Source: Campylobacter mucosalis
GTDB lineage: Bacteria; Campylobacterota; Campylobacteria; Campylobacterales; Campylobacteraceae
DNA length: 64,000 bases
Assembly: GCF_013372205.1 (NCBI RefSeq)
Contig: NZ_CP053831.1
Location: 806,001-870,000, forward strand
Reading direction: 5' to 3'
Shown here: in pieces, positions 54,956 to 62,166 of the stretch
Layout of the letters: every line of letters begins with the position of its first letter
How positions within the stretch are numbered: position 1 is the first letter of the stretch
Made by a program: the position numbers and the translations under genes
The notes under the pieces: generated by a model
Database searches by the model: none
The model's input: the letters and a program-made list of their open reading frames with translations, nothing else
Told to the model about the DNA's origin: nothing

Positions 54956-55924
54956 TTGTTTTCATCATTTTTTGCGAGTAAAAAATGGGCTATTTGGGCA
55001 TACCTCGGTCTTAGTTTTTTACTTATATCTACGTACGCACAAGTTCAGCTTATGGTTGAGCTAAATAGCTGGTATAAGGGCTTTTATGATATTTTGCAAA
55101 ACGTAAAAGATCATACTATGAGTGATTTGTGGAGTGCTATCTACAAATTTGCGATGATAGCCTTTCCCTATGTTTTAATCGCTACATTAACAAACTACTT
55201 CACACGTGTTTGGACGTTTAAATGGCGTGAAGCAATGACGTTTGAGTATCTACACTATTGGCAAAAGGTGCCAAAGGATGTAGAGGGTAGCTCTCAGCGT
55301 ATTCAAGAAGATATTTATCGTTTTGCTAAAATTCTTGAAAGTCTAGGCTCTCAAATAGTAGATGCAGTAATGACACTAATAGCTTTTATACCGATACTTT
55401 TAACGCTAAGCGATCAGGTAAAAGTGCCATTTTTAGAAGATGTCAAGGGTTCTTTGGTTTGGATAGCTTTAGTTACTAGTATAGGTGGTCTTGCGATATC
55501 GTGGTTTGTTGGGATTATGCTTCCAGGGCTTGAGTATAACAATCAAAAAGTCGAAGCCTCATTTAGAAAAGAGCTAGTTTATGCAGAAGATGATAAGGTA
55601 AATTATGGCGGTTCTGCTAAATTTACAAGTTTGTTTAATGATTTGAAATTTAACTACGGCAGATTATTTTTACACTACGGATATTTTGATGTTTGGCGTT
55701 ACTCTTTTAATCAAAGTATGGTTTTGGTTCCATTAATCGCTATGGCACCGAGTGTGTTAGCTGGGACTATAACGCTTGGTGTTATGATGCAAGCGACAAA
55801 TGCGTTTAGGCAAGTTAGAAGCAGTCTTTCGGTATTTATGAACAACTGGACGGTTATAACCGAGCTTCGCTCAATCCACAAGCGTCTTAAAGAATTTGAG
55901 ATAAATATAGAGTATAAAAGATAG
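54956..55924 (+). CDS. sbmA: SbmA/BacA-family peptide importer
   Basis: An inner-membrane importer of the SbmA/BacA family, which brings peptides into the cytoplasm using the proton gradient. The match to E. coli SbmA as I remember it is strong: GSSQRIQEDIYRFAKILESLG, AVMTLIAFIPILLTLS, LPGLEYNNQKVEASFRKELVYAEDD and VLAGTITLGVMMQATNAFRQVRSSL. No ATPase domain is present. I choose a TTG at 54956, six bases after AAGGAG, giving 322 residues beginning FSSFFASKKWAIW; the longer frame from 54869 overlaps the promoter. It lacks about 80 residues of the E. coli N-terminus. It is convergent to the M16 protease operon. Confidence 0.9.
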   Translation: MFSSFFASKKWAIWAYLGLSFLLISTYAQVQLMVELNSWYKGFYDILQNVKDHTMSDLWSAIYKFAMIAFPYVLIATLTNYFTRVWTFKWREAMTFEYLHYWQKVPKDVEGSSQRIQEDIYRFAKILESLGSQIVDAVMTLIAFIPILLTLSDQVKVPFLEDVKGSLVWIALVTSIGGLAISWFVGIMLPGLEYNNQKVEASFRKELVYAEDDKVNYGGSAKFTSLFNDLKFNYGRLFLHYGYFDVWRYSFNQSMVLVPLIAMAPSVLAGTITLGVMMQATNAFRQVRSSLSVFMNNWTVITELRSIHKRLKEFEINIEYKR

Positions 55925-55927
55925 TTT

Positions 55928-55955
55928 AAAGGGTCGCTTGACCCTTTATTTTTTT
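55928..55955. terminator. Terminator between sbmA-like gene and M16 operon
   Basis: AAAGGGTC (55928-55935) pairs perfectly with GACCCTTT (55940-55947) around GCTT and is followed on the plus strand by ATTTTTTTT. It begins three bases after the sbmA stop and overlaps the stop of the converging M16 gene, so it may serve both strands, better for plus. Confidence 0.85.
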
Positions 55956-58684
55956 GGATTGTTTATCGTTGTTATCACGTTTTTATTATCAAGATATTTT
56001 TTAGCCATATCTTTAATGTCGTCGTTGTTTAAATTTTGTATGGTTGTTTCATACCATTTTTTATCAAATAGCTCATTTTCAAATATAAAATGCCCTATTA
56101 AATCTCTAAGCCAAAAGTCCGCTTCCTCAAGCGATTTTTTAAGCTGTATTATTGATGATTTTTTGTAGTTTTGCAAGTGAGTATCATCGCTCCCCTGCTC
56201 TTTTAGCTCTTTTGTGATTTTATTTATGCCTTCTATAACTTCACTTACACTTTGTGGAGCTGTTGAAAATGAGATATTTGCGGTTGAGTACTCAAATGGG
56301 ACTTTTGATAGCGAAATTTTTGCATTAAATCCGTATGTTTGCCCCTTTTCTTCTCTTATCTTTTCGCGTAAAGTTGCTCTTAAAACAGATGTCAAAGCAC
56401 GAATTTTAAGGCTATCTAGTCTTGAATACTTCGCGTTGTCATCTTTATATGTGATACTTACGTCGCTTCTGTTTGATGTTTGAAGCTCTTTTTTAAACTC
56501 TTTTATGCCATCAATGCTTCTTACGCCGTCATCTTTGAAATTTTCTTTGAAATTCTTACTTGGCAGAGTTGCGATATATTTTTTTAAAAGTGGCTCTACG
56601 TTTTTCATATCAAAATCGCCAACTATGAAAAATGTGTATGAGTTTGCGTTTGTAAATTTCTCATTTACTATCTTTTTTAGCTCGTCTAAATTTATGCTTT
56701 CTATATCGTTTTGGCTTAGCTCTTTTGTGCGTGGATTGTCGTTATAGATGAAATTTATAAGCTCTGTTTTAAACTTATACTCTGGTAAATTTTGAGATTT
56801 TTTTAAGGCGTCTATGCTTTGAGTTTTTATCTGTTTTAAAATGTTTTCATCTAGTCTTGGTGCGTTAAATTCTAAATTTATAGCTTGAAGCAAAAACTCC
56901 AAATCTGACGTGCTACTTGAGCCGTAATATCCTTGAGTTAGGCTGTCTATACGCTTATCGTAGCTTATGGTTTTGCCGCTTAAAATTCTAGCGATATCGT
57001 AGTTATCAAACTCCCCTGCTCCGCTCTCGTTTGATGTTTTTACCGCGTAAGCTGCGATTTGTGGTTTATCTAAATTTGACGTCCCACCAGGGCTAATGGC
57101 CGCAAAACTTATCTTATTTTTGCTTGTTTTTAACTCTTTTAGCACGACTTTTGCACCATTTTCTAGGGTTATTGTATAAAAATCGTTTTGTTTATTATGC
57201 TCTTTTTTAACTATATTTTTTGGCTTAATGTCCGTGTTTATAAGCGTTTTTGGCAAAACTTTTGTCATTTTGTTTAGGTTGTATGGCGAGGCGTTTTTGG
57301 CTAAAATTTCATACTCGCTTTTGCTTAGTTTAAAGCCATTTGGACTTAGGATATTTAGCTCGGCTCTATTTAGTGCTAAAATTTCATCAAATCTAGCCTT
57401 TACATCAGATAAAGTAATCTCATTTACTAGCTTTGTATTTAGCGTAAAAGCGTCTTTATCAGATAGTATAGTCGAGCCATTTTCTAGTGATGAGATGATA
57501 TGCTCTGCTATATTTTTTGACTTTTTATTGGTTGCGTTTTCATAAGCTGTTTTAAATGAGCTTAGGTAGTTTTGCTTTGCGATATTAAAGTCGGCTTCGT
57601 TAAATCCATACTCTTTTATGCCTTTAATTAGGCTTTGTATTTCCGTTATCGAGCTGTTAAAGTCGCCGTTAATGACGTTTGAGCCAAATGTGTAATACAC
57701 CTTTTGATTTTGCACCACAGGTCTAGCAAAGCTAACTCCTATCGGCTTTGTTTTATTGTTTTGCTCTTTGTCGTAGTAGTTTTTAATAAGCGTTGAGATG
57801 TATGAATCCATAATAATTTTTCTAGCGATACTCTGGCTAGTTCTTGGTGTATAGTTGTCTATAAAAACTAGGCTTGTGCTATTTATGCCAAGCTCTTTTG
57901 TGTCGTAGTTTAAAATTTCAAAACCCTTAGCAAATGGTATCGTTTTATCTGGTGTTTTGTAGTCGTTTGTGTTTTTTGCGTCGCTAAAATTTTGCACTAT
58001 TAGCTTCTTGATTTTTTTAACATCAAAGTCGCCAACAGCTACAAATTTCATAAAACGTGGCTGATACACACGCTCATAAAAGCCCTTTATAGTCGCTATA
58101 TCTACGTTTTTTATCACGTTCATATCGCCAATTGGAGATTTGTTAATATAAATGCTATCCTTGTATAAATTTTTAGCTTGTTGTAAAAAAAGCCTATATT
58201 TTGGCGTATTTCGCTGGCGTTCCTCTTCCATTATGACGCCACGCTCTTTATCAAGCTCATTTTGATCAAATTTCACACCATCTATCCAGTTGCTAAAAAC
58301 CTCAAAAACGCTCTTTAAATTTTCATCATTTATGGCAATTTCTAGGTTGTAGCTTGTTGTGTCATAAGTTGTTTGTGCGTTTAAATCAGCACCAAATCTA
58401 ACTCCAAGACTCTCAAGCTTTTTTATAAGCTCATTTTTGTCAAAATCACGACTCCCATTAAATGCCATATGCTCCACAAAGTGTGCAAGTCCTCGCTCAT
58501 TTGGTGCTTCATCGGTAGAGCCAGCATTTACGATGAGATAAAAATATCCAGTGTTTTTAGGTTGTTTGTTTTGTTTTATGTAGTATGTTAGACCATTGTC
58601 AAGTTTGCCAGAGAGTATATCATTATCTTGCTCTAAGCCAAACAAAGCACCAAAGAGTGCGAAAATAAGTAAAATTTTTTTCAT
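55946..58684 (-). CDS. Exported M16 metalloprotease, PqqL/FusC type
   Basis: A 912-residue two-half M16 zinc protease with a Sec signal peptide (MKKILLIFALFGALFG). The N-terminal half holds the zinc motif HFVEH in GLAHFVEHMAFNGS at about 67-80 and the downstream glutamates in GVIMEEERQRNTPKYR. The C-terminal inactive half begins near FYTITLENGAKVVLKEL. Size and export match PqqL of E. coli and FusC of Pectobacterium, which cut imported ferredoxin-like proteins in the periplasm. It is the last gene of the receptor-tonB-ABC operon, overlapping the previous gene by four bases. Substrate unknown. Confidence 0.9.
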   Translation of the reverse strand: MKKILLIFALFGALFGLEQDNDILSGKLDNGLTYYIKQNKQPKNTGYFYLIVNAGSTDEAPNERGLAHFVEHMAFNGSRDFDKNELIKKLESLGVRFGADLNAQTTYDTTSYNLEIAINDENLKSVFEVFSNWIDGVKFDQNELDKERGVIMEEERQRNTPKYRLFLQQAKNLYKDSIYINKSPIGDMNVIKNVDIATIKGFYERVYQPRFMKFVAVGDFDVKKIKKLIVQNFSDAKNTNDYKTPDKTIPFAKGFEILNYDTKELGINSTSLVFIDNYTPRTSQSIARKIIMDSYISTLIKNYYDKEQNNKTKPIGVSFARPVVQNQKVYYTFGSNVINGDFNSSITEIQSLIKGIKEYGFNEADFNIAKQNYLSSFKTAYENATNKKSKNIAEHIISSLENGSTILSDKDAFTLNTKLVNEITLSDVKARFDEILALNRAELNILSPNGFKLSKSEYEILAKNASPYNLNKMTKVLPKTLINTDIKPKNIVKKEHNKQNDFYTITLENGAKVVLKELKTSKNKISFAAISPGGTSNLDKPQIAAYAVKTSNESGAGEFDNYDIARILSGKTISYDKRIDSLTQGYYGSSSTSDLEFLLQAINLEFNAPRLDENILKQIKTQSIDALKKSQNLPEYKFKTELINFIYNDNPRTKELSQNDIESINLDELKKIVNEKFTNANSYTFFIVGDFDMKNVEPLLKKYIATLPSKNFKENFKDDGVRSIDGIKEFKKELQTSNRSDVSITYKDDNAKYSRLDSLKIRALTSVLRATLREKIREEKGQTYGFNAKISLSKVPFEYSTANISFSTAPQSVSEVIEGINKITKELKEQGSDDTHLQNYKKSSIIQLKKSLEEADFWLRDLIGHFIFENELFDKKWYETTIQNLNNDDIKDMAKKYLDNKNVITTINNPKK

Positions 58685-59892
58685 TTTTCTTCCTTGTAAA
58701 ATATCGTAGCAATAAGCCCATATATGCCAAAAATAGCGATAATGCCGCTATTTAAAAACATTTTTTGTTTTTTTATGGCTAGATTATACACAAAGTATAA
58801 AAATGCCAAAATAATAGAAAATAAAACGCCAAAATAGCTAAAATTTATAAACTCAATTTTATAAAAATGTAGCGGTTGAGTAAGTTTAAGCTCAAATGGT
58901 AAAACATACTCTTTAAACCATCTTTTGCTTTGAAATTTTGCTAGTTCAAAGCTATTTTGCTTAATGCTTGTGTAGTTTAAATCCATAACATTTGTTTTTA
59001 TGTTATCTTGCGAGTTGAAGGCTAAAATTTTATCAACTGGCGAGATATTTAGGCTTAAATTTGAACTAAATGGCTCATAACCTTGTCTGTCTAGCGGTAT
59101 AAATTTGTAGCCATAATCTATAAGCCCAAGCTCATTTTGGCTAACTAAAAGTGCGTAAAATTCGCGTCTAGGATCTTCGCTAACGACGATGTTTATAATA
59201 TTTGGCTTTGAAATTTTAGTATTGTTGATGATAAAACTTGCATTTACCTGCTTTATGTGAAATATTGTGTCGTTATTATCAATGATAAAGGCGCCTTCGT
59301 CAAATGCTTTTAAGGCACTTGGGTTTGTAAAATACTTTTTAGCAGGATAGCTAAAGTCTAAATTTTTAAGCTCGTCGTTTATGATTTTTGTTTTGTTTAA
59401 ATCAATCGAGTTTACTTCTAAGTCAATCACATCTATACTGTTTTTGCTAAATTTAAATAAAAACGGCAAAAGCTCCATTCTATCAAATTTTTCTTGCGTA
59501 TTCATAATGGGATAAAGCGGTATAAATTTTGCCTTATTTGAGCCAAAACGAAGCGATAAATTTTGTGAGTTTTTGCGGATTAGGCTTGGATTTTTGCCAT
59601 ACTCGCTAAAAATTTCAGGAAATTTGTTGCGTGAGATTAGCATAGAGTAGTAGCTAAATGGCAAGAGTTCAAAAAATCTCTCTTCGCTGATACTTTCTCC
59701 ATTTAAAATTTTAAACTCCGTTGTTTTGCTCTCTTTGTCGTTTTTTGAGTATAAAAACTCATTTATCACAGGTGAGTATTTTATCTTTTCGCTAACGCGT
59801 GTTTGTGGGAGTGCTAAATTTATAAAAAGTTGTAAAAAATAGCTAAAAATAAGCGAAGCAAACACCAAAACTGCTAGATGTAACGCTCTCAT
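58681..59892 (-). CDS. Membrane protein of the TonB-linked ABC module (DUF4857-like?)
   Basis: A 403-residue protein with one N-terminal membrane helix (LHLAVLVFASLIFSYFLQLFI), a periplasmic region of about 320 residues rich in beta-type sequence, and two C-terminal membrane helices (YFGVLFSIILAFLYFVY and SGIIAIFGIYGLIATIF). I do not recognise motifs with certainty; the layout and gene context resemble DUF4857 proteins found beside ABC transporters in Bacteroidetes, from memory. It overlaps the ABC permease and the M16 protease genes by four bases each, so all three are cotranslated. It may be the periplasmic/membrane partner of the ABC transporter. Confidence 0.72.
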   Translation of the reverse strand: MRALHLAVLVFASLIFSYFLQLFINLALPQTRVSEKIKYSPVINEFLYSKNDKESKTTEFKILNGESISEERFFELLPFSYYSMLISRNKFPEIFSEYGKNPSLIRKNSQNLSLRFGSNKAKFIPLYPIMNTQEKFDRMELLPFLFKFSKNSIDVIDLEVNSIDLNKTKIINDELKNLDFSYPAKKYFTNPSALKAFDEGAFIIDNNDTIFHIKQVNASFIINNTKISKPNIINIVVSEDPRREFYALLVSQNELGLIDYGYKFIPLDRQGYEPFSSNLSLNISPVDKILAFNSQDNIKTNVMDLNYTSIKQNSFELAKFQSKRWFKEYVLPFELKLTQPLHFYKIEFINFSYFGVLFSIILAFLYFVYNLAIKKQKMFLNSGIIAIFGIYGLIATIFYKEEK

Positions 59893-60578
59893 TTTATATA
59901 CCCCCTTTTATAGTTTTGAAGCGATGATACAAGCAAACAAATGCTAAAAAATACCCAAAAAATAAGATAGATTAAGGCATTGTCATTTAGGTAAAAAAGC
60001 GGTGTTTTGCCAACGTCTGGATTGATACTAAAATATATAAATACCGCACCTATGCCAACTATAATCGAGCCAATCACACGCCTTAAATTTGGCTCTATAA
60101 TCACGCTTTGAGTAAGCAAAAATAGACCGAGCGAAAATATGACATTATAAATTAGTGTGCTAATAAGGGCATTTGTAATTAGCGTATCAAAAAATGAGCT
60201 AAATACCGCAAAAAGCAGGATAATCTGCATTAAATACACACCAAGTAAAAAGCAAAATGGTGTGAGCGAGAGCAAAAGGACGTTTTTAAGATAGCTTTGC
60301 GGATAGTGAAGCTGAAGCCTAATACGTGCATTTTGACGCTCAAAAAACATAGATGAAACGCCGATTATAAGGGCAAAGAGTAAATTTAGCTCATCTAGGT
60401 GGTTGTAGCTAAAATTTTTATTAAACATAAGTTGCATTGTATAGCCAGTGATTGAGTATTTGTGGATACTATCCTTTAAATCAAGCCATATCCACGCAAC
60501 GCAAAACAGACTACAGGATGCAAAAAAATAAAACGCGAGTTTAAATTTTAAAAATTCTTTTAGTATAAAATATCTCAT
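59889..60578 (-). CDS. ABC-2 type permease
   Basis: A 229-residue inner-membrane protein with six hydrophobic helices, for example FYFFASCSLFCVAWIWL, ELNLLFALIIGVSSMFF, VLLLSLTPFCFLLGVYL, IYNVIFSLGLFLL, VIGSIIVGIGAVFIYF and LIYLIFWVFFSICLLV. This is the layout of an ABC-2 permease. It follows the ABC ATPase gene with a one-base overlap and precedes the 403-residue membrane protein with a four-base overlap. The substrate and direction of transport are unknown; ABC-2 systems are mostly exporters. Confidence 0.8.
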   Translation of the reverse strand: MRYFILKEFLKFKLAFYFFASCSLFCVAWIWLDLKDSIHKYSITGYTMQLMFNKNFSYNHLDELNLLFALIIGVSSMFFERQNARIRLQLHYPQSYLKNVLLLSLTPFCFLLGVYLMQIILLFAVFSSFFDTLITNALISTLIYNVIFSLGLFLLTQSVIIEPNLRRVIGSIIVGIGAVFIYFSINPDVGKTPLFYLNDNALIYLIFWVFFSICLLVSSLQNYKRGYIK

Positions 60579-61423
60579 TAATATCTCCCTACAAGCCCTA
60601 AAAAAGCCTCTTCAAAGTCCAAATTTAACTCTTTTGCATTTTGCGGGGCATTAGTAAAAAAGCCAAAAATTTGCGTCTGTTCTTTTAAATTTAAGCTTGT
60701 TTGTATGTCTTTTATATTTGATATATCTGTATCTTTTGGCAGTGAGTAGCCTTTGAAATTTTGCCTGAAATTTGCCAAAGTATCGCAGTATGGCTCTTTA
60801 TCTTTTCTTAAAACGACTATGTCATCTATGAGATGAACTAGATCTGAAACGATATGTGACGTAAGCAAAACAGATCTGTTACCACCCTTTATAAATTCCG
60901 CTAAATACTCAACAAAAAGTCTGCGATATCCAGTATCAAGCCCTATTGAGTAGTCATCAAGGATTAAAAGCTCGGGGTCTTGTGCAAAGATTAGCCCCAA
61001 AACAACCTGCGAACGCTGACCGCACGATAGCGTATGAAGCTTTTGGTTTAAGCTAACGCCCATTTTTGATATAAGCTCGTAGTAAAGCTCCTTTTTCCAG
61101 CGATCTTTGTAGTGTGCGGCGTGAAGCCTTTCTACCTGCTGTATCGTTAAAAAGTCGTAGCAGACGTGTCCCTCGTATAAAAGCCCTATTTTAGCCTTTG
61201 TGGCGTTATCTAGCTCGTTTGCGTTTTGGTTGTAAATTTTACACTCGCCACTGCTTGGTTTTAAAAAGCCCATTAAGATATTTATGGTTGTACTTTTGCC
61301 AACCCCATTTTTGCCAAGTAGCCCTACAACCCTACCCTTTTTGACGCTAAAATTTAGATTTTCATATATCTTTTTGTTGCCATAATGGTGGGTTAGATTT
61401 TGACACTCTATGATGTTTTCTAT
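60578..61423 (-). CDS. ABC transporter ATP-binding protein (AUA start proposed)
   Basis: A CcmA/NosF-like ABC ATPase, 281 residues if read from an ATA codon at 61423-61421. The Walker A GKNGVGKST is at 37-45, the signature LSCGQ at 132-136, Walker B LLILDD at about 152-157 and the H-loop SH in LLTSHIVSD. The catalytic glutamate after Walker B is aspartate. There is no ATG, GTG or TTG between the upstream in-frame stop and a methionine at 61273, which lies after Walker A and would destroy the fold. The ATA lies six bases after a perfect AAAGGA and overlaps the tonB stop as ATAG. Confidence 0.87.
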   Translation of the reverse strand: MENIIECQNLTHHYGNKKIYENLNFSVKKGRVVGLLGKNGVGKSTTINILMGFLKPSSGECKIYNQNANELDNATKAKIGLLYEGHVCYDFLTIQQVERLHAAHYKDRWKKELYYELISKMGVSLNQKLHTLSCGQRSQVVLGLIFAQDPELLILDDYSIGLDTGYRRLFVEYLAEFIKGGNRSVLLTSHIVSDLVHLIDDIVVLRKDKEPYCDTLANFRQNFKGYSLPKDTDISNIKDIQTSLNLKEQTQIFGFFTNAPQNAKELNLDFEEAFLGLVGRY

Positions 61424-62166
61424 TGTATATCCTTTAAGTTAAAATTTATAGCTAGTTTGAAATTTTTGCCTATCGCTTCATCTGGGAAGTCTTTTAAGGC
61501 GTGATGAAGTATGTGTTTGCAGTGGTTGTCCATATATTCATAGCCACTACTTTTTAGGATGTTTATATACTCAAATTCATTTTTGCTAATGGCCTTAAAC
61601 TCAACCTGTGTTCTGCCGCTCGTTTTGGTTGCGATTGCACGTTTTGGATAGGTTTTGTGTTTTAAAATGGCAGCATAAACTTCGCCGATTAAATTTCTAG
61701 CGGCAGCCTTTTCGTCGTTGTTATTATTAGAAATTTGAGTCGTTCCACCAATTGCAACTGCTTCGTTTTTAGCCACTGCAACACTTGAGGCTGCAACTGT
61801 TGTCTTTGGTATGTCTTGCGTTAGCGGTTTTATCTGCTCTTTTTGCGGTTTTGGTTTACTCTGTTTTTTAGGCTTAATAACAGGCTTTGGCTCATCTAGC
61901 TTTTTTTGCTCTATTTGAGTTACGGCTTCATCGCTTTTTATGTCTTTTTGGCTCTGGGTTTGCGTGGCTTGCATATTTTGGTTGCTATTTTGTGTGCTTA
62001 TTTGGTTTAAATTTATAGACATTGCCATTTTACTTACAGCTTTTTCCGCCATTAGCGTTTTATTTAGAGTTGTAAAAAAGCCAAAAAACGCCATAAAAGC
62101 GATACCGTGGATAAAAAGCGATATGCTAAAAGAGATGATGTTGCCAACTCTATTTTGTGCTACCAT
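61420..62166 (-). CDS. tonB: Energy transducer TonB
   Basis: A 248-residue TonB that links the proton gradient to the neighbouring receptor. One N-terminal helix (IISFSISLFIHGIAFMAFFGFF) anchors it. A Pro/Lys-rich spacer follows (PKPVIKPKKQSKPKPQKE, about 82-112). The C-terminal domain (YAAILKHKTYPKRA, TSGRTQVEFKA and GKNFKLAINFNLKDIQ) is typical. No exbBD genes lie nearby, so those must come from elsewhere. It overlaps the receptor gene by seven bases and the ABC ATPase by four, marking it as dedicated to this operon. Confidence 0.93.
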   Translation of the reverse strand: MVAQNRVGNIISFSISLFIHGIAFMAFFGFFTTLNKTLMAEKAVSKMAMSINLNQISTQNSNQNMQATQTQSQKDIKSDEAVTQIEQKKLDEPKPVIKPKKQSKPKPQKEQIKPLTQDIPKTTVAASSVAVAKNEAVAIGGTTQISNNNNDEKAAARNLIGEVYAAILKHKTYPKRAIATKTSGRTQVEFKAISKNEFEYINILKSSGYEYMDNHCKHILHHALKDFPDEAIGKNFKLAINFNLKDIQ

